DNA from: Lentisphaeria bacterium | GTDB taxonomy: Bacteria > Verrucomicrobiota > Lentisphaeria > Victivallales > Victivallaceae | Assembly: GCA_017508135.1 (NCBI GenBank) | Contig: JAFVZN010000020.1 | Location: 1 to 62,866, forward strand | Reading direction: 5' to 3' | DNA: 62,866 bases | Shown here: positions 1 to 8,077 of the stretch, piece after piece | Layout of the letters: each line of letters starts with the position of its first letter | Position numbering within the stretch: position 1 is the stretch's first letter | The notes under the pieces: model-generated | Told to the model about the DNA's origin: nothing | Databases searched by the model: none | The model's input: the letters and a program-made list of their open reading frames with translations, nothing else | Program-made: the position numbers and the translations under genes

Positions 1-230
1 GCTCGTGCTTCGCACTCGACGGTTGCAGTCGATTTTCCGGAGACCACGCCCTCCGTCATTCCGGGCGGCTTACGCCGTCCTCATAACTGCGGGTAAGGTA
101 GTTTTAACGTAGTACACCTTGTCCCGGCGGAGCTAAAGCGGAGACGGATCCAGCGTTGCCGGTGCTACTTGACGTCGACCTTGCCTCACACTGCATCCGC
201 CGCTTGCAGCAGAGCTTTCTTTTTGCCGTA

Positions 231-259
231 TTGACAAAACACCCTGTCCATGATATATT
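231..259 (+). promoter_or_regulatory. Consensus sigma-70-type promoter without a downstream gene
   Basis: TTGACA at 231-236, a 17-base spacer and TATATT at 254-259. It points right into about 120 non-coding bases and then antisense into the flavin reductase gene. No plausible gene on the plus strand follows it. Confidence 0.55.
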
Positions 260-285
260 TTATCAACGGCGATAAAAGTTGTCAT
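257..285 (-). promoter_or_regulatory. Possible leftward promoter
   Basis: On the minus strand ATGACA (285-280), 17 bases, then TAAAAT (262-257). It overlaps the rightward promoter-like site back to back. It would transcribe the unidentified 1-256 stretch leftwards, out of the window. Confidence 0.35.
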
Positions 286-325
286 AAATCCGGATGCCGA
301 AGTTTCACAAAATTTGGGACATTAC

Positions 326-358
326 CAAAAAAATACTCCGGCGTTTTTGCCAGAGTAT
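326..358 (-). terminator. Rho-independent terminator of the 384-5599 operon
   Basis: The arms at 333-342 and 349-358 pair over ten positions with one mismatch around a six-base loop. On the minus strand the stem is followed by a run of seven T (plus-strand A run just before 333). It lies 25 bases past the flavin reductase stop codon. Confidence 0.8.
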
Positions 359-383
359 AAGCATGACCGGCGGTCTCTTGATA

Positions 384-956
384 TCAGTTTTTCTTCTTTA
401 CTGAAAATCCGAAATCTCCTGCCTTTGCTCCCAGAGCGTAATAACTTCCGTGAGCGTAGCCCAGAATGTCGGCTTTTTCGATCTCAAATTTGCCCTGAGC
501 ATTTATAAGTTCGCTGTCAGCCTGAACGGCAACGATTTCACCTACATACATGATGTGAGAACCAAGTTTCAGCGAATGGTTCACCCGGCACTCCAATGCC
601 AGCGGGCACTCATCCACGATGGGGGCGGAAACTTTACTTCCCGGTACCGCTGTAAGATTTGCCGATTTGAACTTATCCACATTTCTGCCGGAAACCATTC
701 CGCAGTAATCCACCATCTCCGCCATGCTGACGGTCGGAATGTTTACCGTAAACTCTCCCGTGCTTTCGATCAAGCCCCGGGAATAACGTTCCGGACGGAT
801 GCTGACGCTTATCATCGGAGGATTGGAACACACGATACCGGCCCAGGCAACGGTTATGAGGTTGTATTTGAAATCAGTTCCGTTTCCGCATCCGACCAAC
901 ACTGCCGGGACGGGGGCAAGCTGGGTGCCGCCATGCCAAATCGTTTTGCGCGCCAT
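384..956 (-). CDS. Flavin reductase family protein
   Basis: A 190-residue protein of the flavin-reductase-like FMN-binding split-barrel family. Typical features are the early stretch with NLITVAWAG, the SNPPMISVSIRP segment, and a late stretch with HIMYVGEIVAV. Such proteins bind FMN and use NAD(P)H, either as stand-alone reductases or as partners of oxygenases or flavodoxins; the substrate cannot be read here. I chose the ATG at 956 because AGGAG lies eight bases upstream, whereas an in-frame TTG at 959 is less likely. The ATG overlaps the stop of the preceding gene (TGATG). It is the last gene of the operon and is followed by a clear terminator. It is probably cytoplasmic, unlike the exported proteins upstream. 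Confidence 0.85.
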   Translation of the reverse strand: MARKTIWHGGTQLAPVPAVLVGCGNGTDFKYNLITVAWAGIVCSNPPMISVSIRPERYSRGLIESTGEFTVNIPTVSMAEMVDYCGMVSGRNVDKFKSANLTAVPGSKVSAPIVDECPLALECRVNHSLKLGSHIMYVGEIVAVQADSELINAQGKFEIEKADILGYAHGSYYALGAKAGDFGFSVKKKN

Positions 957-2212
957 CAATTTTTCTCCTGTGCTAAAGTAAGTTGAGTATATTTTCGGCT
1001 GCCGTCCGGAGAAATTACCGGAAGTTCACCGTCGATTTTTCCTGAATGTTTCTTTAATGCAAACTTTATTGCCGGAATGTGAACCTGATTTTTTACATCG
1101 CTGTTTTTGATTTTGATATTGCCCAACGGCAAATCGGTTTTGCCTGTTACGATGATCGGCACTTCCGGATTGCCATCTTTGGGTGTAAAACCGGTATTGG
1201 TGATCTGCAAGTCGATTTGCGGCATCTGAGCGGCAAAATCTTCCAGCAGCAGTGAACTGCTTTTGCTGTTGGCAAAGAGGCAGTTTTCAACAAAGACCGT
1301 TCCTTTGAACAATGTTCCGTCAAGTTTCACATCAATACCGCTGTTGTTGAAAAAGCGGCAATTCCGGATATTCAACCGCATGTGGCGCGGTTTGCTCCCT
1401 TTTTTCGGTTGCGGCATGGGGGCAACTTTCTTCTTGCGCGTCAGCATCAGCCCGGAGGTGCTGTTGAAAAATTCGCAGTTGTCCAGCGTTATATAGGGCA
1501 GCTGCCCGTACCCATCGGAAATCAACGAGATACCGGTTCCTTTGATGTTGCGGAACTGAATATCGCCGAAGTTGTTCCAACTGCCGCCGGTATTGACGAC
1601 TCCGGATTTCAAGTTGTCAAAAGCGGTACGCTGAAATTTGATGCTGTAACAATTGTCCAGTTCGGCTCCGATACTGCCGTCGCCGGTGATTTTACCGTTC
1701 CGGATGGAGATGTTGTTGGAACTGTAAAAATAAAACACCGGTCTCCCCGGCAAGCCGGTGATGGTCGTGTTCTCCTGAAGATTGATATTCACCCGGGCGA
1801 CCCGGATACCGTTGAACAGCCCCGGCAGCGGGCGGGATTTTTTATGTTTCGGCGCGGACGGAGTCACCCCCGGAACAGCTTTGATCGCCGCGCCGCTGCA
1901 CACATTTATGGTCAGATTGTTGCGCAGGGCAACCGGACGGAGGTTATAGGTCATCGGCAGGTCGAAGACGATCCGGCGCGCTCCGGAACGGACAGCCTGA
2001 ACAAACGCAGGCGTGGCATCTTTGGCGTCGGGAGAGAATTGGGATAAATTCACACTCTCCGGAGCTTTCTGCTTGCGCGGCGGTTGTTTCTTTCCGTTCT
2101 TTTTTGCCGGAATATTTTTCTTCACCGTTGTCTGCTGTTTCGGGGCTTCCGGCGCAGCGGCAGCACTGAATGCCACTGCCGCTGACAAAAGAACAAATCC
2201 TGCAAATTTCAT
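956..2212 (-). CDS. Secreted right-handed beta-helix (pectate-lyase-like) protein
   Basis: The protein has 418 residues, starting with a signal peptide (MKFAGFVLLSAAVAFSAAAA), then a basic proline/lysine-rich linker. The rest has repeating short strands with Asn-rich turns, such as NNLTINVCSG, SNNISIRNGKITG and LNIRNCRFFNNSG, as expected of a parallel beta-helix of the pectate-lyase/parallel-helix-repeat type. Such folds often bind or cleave polysaccharides, but I see no defined catalytic motif. The start at 2212 is chosen because it begins a signal peptide and has AAGGGTG just upstream; a longer frame to 2236 has no such support. It is co-transcribed with H-x9-DG proteins and overlaps the flavin reductase start by one base. 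Confidence 0.7.
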   Translation of the reverse strand: MKFAGFVLLSAAVAFSAAAAPEAPKQQTTVKKNIPAKKNGKKQPPRKQKAPESVNLSQFSPDAKDATPAFVQAVRSGARRIVFDLPMTYNLRPVALRNNLTINVCSGAAIKAVPGVTPSAPKHKKSRPLPGLFNGIRVARVNINLQENTTITGLPGRPVFYFYSSNNISIRNGKITGDGSIGAELDNCYSIKFQRTAFDNLKSGVVNTGGSWNNFGDIQFRNIKGTGISLISDGYGQLPYITLDNCEFFNSTSGLMLTRKKKVAPMPQPKKGSKPRHMRLNIRNCRFFNNSGIDVKLDGTLFKGTVFVENCLFANSKSSSLLLEDFAAQMPQIDLQITNTGFTPKDGNPEVPIIVTGKTDLPLGNIKIKNSDVKNQVHIPAIKFALKKHSGKIDGELPVISPDGSRKYTQLTLAQEKN

Positions 2213-2250
2213 TAATAACACCCTTATCCTTAACACTCGGCTGTATTTTT

Positions 2251-3828
2251 TTACTGATTCTCCACAACGGCATGGAGCAGCTTATTCAGCATCTCCGGCG
2301 AAAAATCGGCGCGTTTGCTCAACAAACCGATGACTTGTGCCGGGTCAGTGTACTTTCCTCCCGGAATGACCAGCATCTCCACATGACCGTCCGCAAAGAG
2401 AACGATGGCGTGTTTTTTGTGATTGCCCGGTTTCTCAAAAACGACCGGCACCGCAGAGGGGTTCTTGATTTTGGCTGCTGAATCCAGCGCGCCGCCGATA
2501 TAGATGTAGGGACACGCGGAAGTCAATTTCGCTGGCGGATACAGGATAGGCGATGACGGACATGAAAACGCTTTCATATCAGTAAGATACTCTTTGTCGA
2601 TCAACAGCTGCAATCCGCGATGACCGTTGGGGGCAGGGTACTTTTCATTGTTGTCTTGTGCGTACATCATAAGAGCAAGACCGATCTGCTTCAAATTGGA
2701 TACACAAACCGCCATCCGGGCGCGTTCCCGCGCCGCATTGAGTGCCGGGAGCATAATACCGCCAAACATGGCAATAACACCTTTCCCGGCGGCGGAGGTG
2801 AGAGAGAAGTCCGCCGCCGCGACCGAATAAATACCTTCCGGCTGACGCTGGAAGATCCCCAGCATGGAAAACGGCTTCAGATCGACGACAGCTTTCACCT
2901 GCGGCGGCATCATTGCTCTGGCAGTCTGCACTATTTGCGAATGGCCATTCATAAGGAAGTAACCGTTTCCGGCACTTCCGGTTCGGGAAATGTAGTTGCG
3001 GAAAGTCGGATCATTACCCAGCACACCGGCGTTGGCGGGGGCAGGGGCGGCGGTCTGCAAAGAGACTTTTCCCGCTGCCATATTCAGTTTGACCGGGATG
3101 AAAAACGCCGGTATCTGCGTCTGAGTGGTATCTGCGGGTAAATTGAGCATCCGGCGGATAACCGCACCAAGAGTACCGTTTTTGTCCGGTATGGTCAAAC
3201 TTATCCGGAAATTGTTGGGCGAACTTCCGGCAACAACGAATTTGAAATTGCCGTTCATCGACATCATGCATTTGCTGATATTGATACCTTTCTGCTCAGC
3301 AAGCATTTCAAAGTTGCCGATGATCTGCGCCAGTTCCGGAGAGGATTTAAGCTCGTTGATGATGACATTGTAAAGCGTTTCACCATCGGCATCAAAAGAA
3401 AACGCCAAGATGGTATCTCCGGGGAGTTGGGCGATATCCAGCTGCTTGCTCTTTGCCGGGAATGCGGAGAAGATGCTGGGAAGAAGCATATTTTCTTTTC
3501 CGGTATAGAGATAACTTTTGAAAACCCAGCAGCCGGGGGCAACTTCTTTGGAGCTTGCCGCACCTGATTTTACCAGATGGCTTCCGGAGATCCGGTAAAT
3601 GGCTCTGACGATCACCCCGCTCAACAGATCCATATTGCCATTGGCGGTCGTGGGGAGAGCTTTCAAAAACTCCTGATATCCGCGCGGAGTTACCTGAACG
3701 TTCAGAAACTCTCCGCCCAGATCGACTTTGCTCATAGCTTTTTTCAAGTTGCGGCTGTCTTCAGCCGGTGATGCCAGCAGGGTAAGACCGGCAAGCATCA
3801 GCAGAAAAATGGAAAGACGTTTGCTCAT
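2251..3828 (-). CDS. Exported two-domain protein with C-terminal pilin-like H-x9-DG module
   Basis: The protein has 525 residues with a signal peptide (MSKRLSIFLLMLAGLTLLAS). Residues about 25-340 resemble the neighbouring 375-residue protein (shared pattern LPxDxIxAF, VVAGxxxNxxR, PDxNGxLxxxxxR). Residues about 348-525 resemble the neighbouring 205-residue lipoprotein and the soluble part of DUF1559/prepilin-like proteins: a hydrophobic stretch with LPALNAARERAR, then NLKQIGLALMMYAQDN, then H470-x9-D480-G481. It therefore looks like a fusion of two modules that also occur separately in the same operon. The function is unknown. It probably sits in the periplasm or on the cell surface. The start ATG has AGGG upstream. 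Confidence 0.7.
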   Translation of the reverse strand: MSKRLSIFLLMLAGLTLLASPAEDSRNLKKAMSKVDLGGEFLNVQVTPRGYQEFLKALPTTANGNMDLLSGVIVRAIYRISGSHLVKSGAASSKEVAPGCWVFKSYLYTGKENMLLPSIFSAFPAKSKQLDIAQLPGDTILAFSFDADGETLYNVIINELKSSPELAQIIGNFEMLAEQKGINISKCMMSMNGNFKFVVAGSSPNNFRISLTIPDKNGTLGAVIRRMLNLPADTTQTQIPAFFIPVKLNMAAGKVSLQTAAPAPANAGVLGNDPTFRNYISRTGSAGNGYFLMNGHSQIVQTARAMMPPQVKAVVDLKPFSMLGIFQRQPEGIYSVAAADFSLTSAAGKGVIAMFGGIMLPALNAARERARMAVCVSNLKQIGLALMMYAQDNNEKYPAPNGHRGLQLLIDKEYLTDMKAFSCPSSPILYPPAKLTSACPYIYIGGALDSAAKIKNPSAVPVVFEKPGNHKKHAIVLFADGHVEMLVIPGGKYTDPAQVIGLLSKRADFSPEMLNKLLHAVVENQ

Positions 3829-3840
3829 TATATCAACCCT

Positions 3841-4968
3841 TTATTTTGAATTTGCTTTGTACATCAACAAGTTCGCCTTGTACATCAGATCCGTGACCGA
3901 AAAGTCCGAAGCTGCCGTATCACTGATGGCATCCCGTTCAATGACGGAAGCGGCGATCAGACACGCTGGCTTCAAGGCAGCGGTAATTTTTGCGAACACC
4001 GGCTGTTTGGCGGTCAGCTTCCGCAGTTCCGCGATACCGCCTGAGGATACATTGATGACAGTGTACGCTCCGGCGTTGACCGGAAGCTGACGGCACAAGG
4101 CGACCGGCGGTTTGAATTTGGGATATTTTTTTGTACAGCGTTGATAATCGCTCATCAGGACGACTTTTTTATCCTGAAACAGAACGACCGGTTTGCCCAG
4201 AGCTGTGATTTTGCTTGTGCCGGGGATGGGATAAATTGCGGGCATTTGCGGATCCTGCGGCAGAAATCGCTTCAACAGAGTGGAAAGAGAACCGTTTTCA
4301 TCGGGGACGGTGCAGATCATCCGCAGGGAATTTTCATCATTTCCGGCAATGACCACCGTGAAGGTCCCGGCGCATCCGGAACTGAGCTTGTTGATATCAG
4401 CTCCGAATGTTGCCGCCATGCTCTTGAGCATATTCCAATACGCTTTGAGTTGTGCATTGGGGGAGGCGTTGATATTTTTTTCCAAATCGGCGATGTCCAC
4501 AGCTGCCTGAAATCTGATGGCAAAAATAACATCGGACGGCAGAGCTGAAAGTTCTGCGTTGAGGTCAAATTTGTTCTTGAACTGAGCCACATTGAAGATG
4601 CCCGGCAGTGCGGAGGCGTTGCCGAGGTAGGTGACGTTTTTTGCAATGTGGATGTCGCCGGGGAGTTCTTTGGTACTGCAGGCTAACGCTTTTACCGCAT
4701 TCAGATTCAGGGTGTTGAGAAGAACGGACGTTCCGTCTTTGACCAGTTGGACACTCTCCGGGGGAACATCGGCTGTTGCCGCGATGGAACCGGCAAAACC
4801 GGGCAGTTTGTCGAGAAGTTTGACCAGTTCGCTGGTGTTGTAATAAAACAAACTGTTTCCGTCCATGTCAATGTAGCGCGTGGTGCGTGTGAACACCTGC
4901 GCCGCATCCGGTGCCGCATGCAGCAGCATCGCCGCAGATGCCGCGATCAAAAAAAATGTTTTTTTCAT
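3841..4968 (-). CDS. Exported protein, paralogue of the N-terminal half of the 525-residue neighbour
   Basis: The protein has 375 residues, starting with a signal peptide (MKKTFFLIAASAAMLLHAAP). No known family is recognised. The central region (LPSDVIFAIRF, FTVVIAGNDENSLR, TVPDENGSLSTLLKRFL) parallels the first half of the downstream 525-residue protein (LPGDTILAFSF, FKFVVAGSSPNNFR, TIPDKNGTLGAVIRRML), so the two are paralogues. It lacks the C-terminal H-x9-DG module. The start at 4968 is preceded by AGGAG at good spacing and begins a signal peptide; a longer frame to 5010 is unlikely. It is separated by 12 bases from the next gene and by 13 from the lipoprotein gene. Confidence 0.65.
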   Translation of the reverse strand: MKKTFFLIAASAAMLLHAAPDAAQVFTRTTRYIDMDGNSLFYYNTSELVKLLDKLPGFAGSIAATADVPPESVQLVKDGTSVLLNTLNLNAVKALACSTKELPGDIHIAKNVTYLGNASALPGIFNVAQFKNKFDLNAELSALPSDVIFAIRFQAAVDIADLEKNINASPNAQLKAYWNMLKSMAATFGADINKLSSGCAGTFTVVIAGNDENSLRMICTVPDENGSLSTLLKRFLPQDPQMPAIYPIPGTSKITALGKPVVLFQDKKVVLMSDYQRCTKKYPKFKPPVALCRQLPVNAGAYTVINVSSGGIAELRKLTAKQPVFAKITAALKPACLIAASVIERDAISDTAASDFSVTDLMYKANLLMYKANSK

Positions 4969-4981
4969 ATAATATACTCCT

Positions 4982-5599
4982 TTATTTTTCAATTTGTTTA
5001 ACTGCCGCATTAAAACGCGCCCGCTCTCCGGCTGGTACGCACAATTCGATGACTTGTGTCACGCTGGTATATTTTCCCGGAACGGTGACATTGGATACGG
5101 AACCGTCGGAAAAGAGTACGGCACTGTTGTTTCCGTGCCGTCCGGGTTTTTCAATGGCGACCGGGAGCTTGCTGCCGCCGGCACGGCCGACGGTGCCGCC
5201 CAGATAGAGGAACGCCACCGCATCTTCGGTGAGGGATGCCGGACGCTGCTGCGGACAGCAAAGAAGCGAAGTCGGAAAGTTCTGCTGCTCCGTCAGCTGC
5301 TTGAGTCCGGCAACGCCATCCGGTGCGGGGAAGCGGTTGTTGTCCATCACGAAGATATTGAGCGAAACACCGAGCTGTTTGAGATTGTTCAAACAGGCTT
5401 GGGAGTTGGCGTGTTTGTAGGATTTTACCACTGCGGCGGGATAAGCAGTTGCTGCATTCCTTTTTGCCGGACGTTTCCCGGCAGGAGCCGCCGCCGCCTG
5501 ACGTTTTTTCGCCGGAGCCGGAGCGGCAGTGTCACCGCAGCCGGAAAAGAGCAATGCACAAAATGAGCAACACAACAACAAACTGACTGATTTTTTCAT
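4982..5599 (-). CDS. Lipoprotein with DUF1559-like H-x9-DG module
   Basis: The protein has 205 residues. It starts with a lipoprotein signal (CALLFSGCGD, lipobox Cys) and a basic Ala/Pro/Lys linker. Then comes a module with SQACLNNLKQLGVSLNIFVMDNN and an H-x9-DG motif (RHGNNSAVLFSDG). This module matches the C-terminal 170 residues of the 525-residue protein in the same operon and the soluble region of DUF1559/prepilin-like proteins, but lacks the pilin transmembrane head. It is probably membrane-anchored through lipid. The start at 5599 is chosen for the lipoprotein signal and the AGGGTTGA ribosome site. It is the first gene of the operon, read from the promoter at 5651-5679. Confidence 0.7.
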   Translation of the reverse strand: MKKSVSLLLCCSFCALLFSGCGDTAAPAPAKKRQAAAAPAGKRPAKRNAATAYPAAVVKSYKHANSQACLNNLKQLGVSLNIFVMDNNRFPAPDGVAGLKQLTEQQNFPTSLLCCPQQRPASLTEDAVAFLYLGGTVGRAGGSKLPVAIEKPGRHGNNSAVLFSDGSVSNVTVPGKYTSVTQVIELCVPAGERARFNAAVKQIEK

Positions 5600-5650
5600 T
5601 TCAACCCTTTCTTCATATACATATTGACACTCGATACCCTCCACTTGCTT

Positions 5651-5679
5651 AATCTAACTGTATTATGGGTGAATGTCAA
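5651..5679 (-). promoter_or_regulatory. Promoter of the 384-5599 operon
   Basis: On the minus strand TTGACA (5679-5674), 17 bases, then TAGATT (5656-5651). It lies 52 bases upstream of the lipoprotein start and downstream of the helicase stop. Confidence 0.7.
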
Positions 5680-5696
5680 ATGCGAAAAAGAAAAAA

Positions 5697-7448
5697 TCAT
5701 GAATTTTCTTCGCTTTCCTCCAGCCAGTTCCAGAAATCTTCCCGCAATGGTTTTCTTCCCTTCCCGGCGGGTTTTTCTTCCGGACGCTGATTTCCTGATT
5801 TTTCCGCCTTCTCCATCTCGCGGCGTTCGCGGCGGGAAGGTTTGCTTTTTTGCGGTTTCTCCGCTTTGGAAGCACCGGATTTTTTGCGTTTTTCATCTCT
5901 GCCGTCGTCGATTTTGAATCTCAATTCCGGGTCGTCTTTGAACGTTGCCAGGATCCGGTCGGCATCTTTGGGTTGAGCTTCGATAAAAGTTTTGTCCGCT
6001 TTGATGATGATTTTTCCCAGCGCACTGCCCCGGACACCGGCTTCTTCGGAGATGGTCTGAAGCAGCATCGGGAGTGTAAGACCGTTGACTCTTCCGGCGA
6101 AGAGGAGCAGTTTGGTCATATCCGGCTTGGAGAAACCGGGGATCTTGTTCAGCTTGTCGCCGAAATGGAGCTTCAAAAGCGCAGAAACTACTTGCGCCGG
6201 ATGGTCGGCGCAGGCGCAGAGCTGTTCGGCAAAGTTCAAATAGGCATCACAGCCGCCCTCTTCGGCGGTGAGTTTGGCGATCTGTTCGGCGATAAGGTTT
6301 TTCTTGGCTTCGATGATCTCAGCTTCACTGGGCAGTTTGCGCTTTTCGATGCGGCTGCCGACGCTCTCTTCGATCTGTTTGAATTTGCGCTGTTCGCGCG
6401 GGGTGACGAAGGTGATGGCAAGACCGTGCTTGCCCGCCCGTCCGGTCCGTCCGATGCGGTGGATGTAAGTTTCGGCATTCTGGGGCATGGAGAAGTTGAC
6501 GACACAATTAAGGTCGCTGACGTCGATACCGCGAGCTGCAACGTCGGTGGCGATAAGCACCGGGAATTTGCGTTTTTTGAAATTTTCGATGACCCGGAGC
6601 CGCTGGGCCTGGGAAATTTCACCGTGAAGAGCTTCCACATGATATTTCAAAGCGGTCAGCTTTTCGGTGACTTCATCCACATCGGCACGGGTGCGGCAGA
6701 AGACCAGAGCGTAGATGTCCGGCATACTTTCGATGACCCGCGCCAGAGCATCGATCTTGTCTTCCCGTTTTACTTCGTGGAAAATCTGTTCTGTAAGTTC
6801 CGTGTTGGTGGCGTTGACCGCCGCCCGCGCAACTTCAAAATCCGGACGCATGAACTCTTTGGCGATGTTCATGATCTCCTGCGGCATGGTCGCTGAAAAC
6901 ATCAGCATCCGCTTGTCGCTGTTGGTGAGGGATAAAATTTCGCGGATGTCATCGACAAATCCCATATCCAGCATTTCGTCAGCTTCGTCCAGAACGGCAA
7001 ATTGAAGTCCGTCAAGTTTCAATGCGCCCCGGCGGTGGAGGTCCATTATTCTTCCCGGGGTGCCGACGGCGATATCAACGCCCTTTTTCAGCACGCCCAG
7101 CTGGATGGGGATCGCCTGACCGCCGTAGAAGGTGGCGATGCGGAGATTTTTACTGCCCTGCAGTGAATCAAGTTCAGCGGAGATCTGGATGGAAAGTTCC
7201 CGGGTGGGAGCCAGAATAAGTGCCTGCGGAACCGTTCCGCGTTCAACGACCTGCAAAATGGGCAATCCGAATGCAGCAGTCTTACCGGTTCCGGTCAACG
7301 CCTGACCGATAATATCTTTTTCGCCGGAGAGCAGCAGCGGGATCGCCAGAGATTGAATGTCGGTCGGTTCCCGGAATCCTTTTTCCAGCAGAGCCGGAAT
7401 AAGATAATCTGCTACGCCCAACGCGGTGAAGTTTTCAAGATTGCTCAT
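5697..7448 (-). CDS. deaD: DEAD-box ATP-dependent RNA helicase
   Basis: A 583-residue helicase that unwinds RNA in the cytoplasm, probably in ribosome assembly or mRNA turnover. In order it shows the Q motif (EPTDIQSLAIP), Walker A (ALTGTGKTAAFG), PTRELSIQ, the DEAD box (VLDEADEMLDMGF), SAT (MFSATMP) and motifs V and VI (ATDVAARGIDV, HRIGRTGRAG). Residues about 440-520 (GKIIIKADKTFIEA) resemble the DbpA-type RNA-binding domain, followed by a Lys/Arg/Glu-rich tail. This architecture is that of the DeaD/CsdA family, although DbpA or another paralogue cannot be excluded. It follows leuD by 82 bases on the same strand. The start has AGGGA about 11 bases upstream. Confidence 0.9.
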   Translation of the reverse strand: MSNLENFTALGVADYLIPALLEKGFREPTDIQSLAIPLLLSGEKDIIGQALTGTGKTAAFGLPILQVVERGTVPQALILAPTRELSIQISAELDSLQGSKNLRIATFYGGQAIPIQLGVLKKGVDIAVGTPGRIMDLHRRGALKLDGLQFAVLDEADEMLDMGFVDDIREILSLTNSDKRMLMFSATMPQEIMNIAKEFMRPDFEVARAAVNATNTELTEQIFHEVKREDKIDALARVIESMPDIYALVFCRTRADVDEVTEKLTALKYHVEALHGEISQAQRLRVIENFKKRKFPVLIATDVAARGIDVSDLNCVVNFSMPQNAETYIHRIGRTGRAGKHGLAITFVTPREQRKFKQIEESVGSRIEKRKLPSEAEIIEAKKNLIAEQIAKLTAEEGGCDAYLNFAEQLCACADHPAQVVSALLKLHFGDKLNKIPGFSKPDMTKLLLFAGRVNGLTLPMLLQTISEEAGVRGSALGKIIIKADKTFIEAQPKDADRILATFKDDPELRFKIDDGRDEKRKKSGASKAEKPQKSKPSRRERREMEKAEKSGNQRPEEKPAGKGRKPLREDFWNWLEESEENS

Positions 7449-7530
7449 TTATAATAAATCCCTGTAACAGCAATGCCGGAAACAGCTTTTTTTACTGCTC
7501 CCGGCACCGCAGATAGTTTTGTTCTGAAAA

Positions 7531-8055
7531 TCAATATTTTTTGTCAGCGTAAGCCACCCAGCCGCCGGCTTCGACCAGTGCGCGGTCAAATTCACCGAGG
7601 GTGAAGCTGTACTCTTTGCTCTTGCCGCTGCCGCTGATGCGGACGACACACTTGTCAAGATCGGTTTCAACTTCAGCTTCGTTTCCGGCAAAGGTGGAGA
7701 AGATATCTTCCAGCTCTGCGGCAGTAAGTTCGATGGCGAGCATACCGCAGTTGTACATATTCTGCCGGAAGATGCGGGCGAAGTTCTCCGCGAGAACCAG
7801 ATTGATATCGTTGTATTCCAGCACCCACGGAGCGTGTTCACGGGAGGAGCCGCAGCCGAAGTTGGCTCTGGTGACGATAGCACACTTGCCGGCGACATCG
7901 CGTTTGGGGTCGAAACCGGGGAGGGAGAGGTCTTCCAGACAGTAGGGTTTGAGAGCCTCTTTGGTGCTTTCAGTGAGATAGCGTGCCGGAATGATCTCGT
8001 CGGTGTTTATATCGGAACGGTCGAGGAAAAGAATTTTTCCGTTGAAGTTTTTCAT
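7531..8055 (-). CDS. leuD: 3-isopropylmalate dehydratase small subunit
   Basis: A 174-residue swivel-domain subunit that pairs with LeuC to isomerise 3-isopropylmalate and 2-isopropylmalate in leucine synthesis. Diagnostic motifs are DRSDINTDEIIPARYL near the start and FGCGSSREHAPW around residues 70-80. I chose the ATG at 8055 because AGGA lies upstream and the family starts there; the frame extends to 8109 but that part overlaps leuC. The gap to leuC is 22 bases, so the two are one transcript. The short form belongs to the bacterial/archaeal clade that includes homoaconitase small subunits, so a related lyase is the only real alternative. Confidence 0.92.
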   Translation of the reverse strand: MKNFNGKILFLDRSDINTDEIIPARYLTESTKEALKPYCLEDLSLPGFDPKRDVAGKCAIVTRANFGCGSSREHAPWVLEYNDINLVLAENFARIFRQNMYNCGMLAIELTAAELEDIFSTFAGNEAEVETDLDKCVVRISGSGKSKEYSFTLGEFDRALVEAGGWVAYADKKY

Positions 8056-8077
8056 AGTGAGTTGGTCCTTCTGCAAA

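Larger units (their letters stand above)
1..383. other. Non-coding left edge with hairpins and opposed promoter-like sites
   Basis: No convincing coding frame is present. The stretch holds small hairpins (GTGC-ttc-GCAC near 5-15, and GGGCGGC/GCCGTCC at 63-80 with one G-U pair), a plus-strand promoter-like site at 231-259, a minus-strand one at 257-285, and the terminator of the flavin reductase operon at 326-358. I do not recognise the 1-230 part. It resembles in style the structured non-coding stretch at the right end of the window. Confidence 0.5.

Noticed and set aside
314..508. A small plus-strand protein after the promoter at 231-259
   Set aside because: It has no ribosome site, overlaps the terminator and the flavin reductase gene on the other strand, and has no recognisable features.
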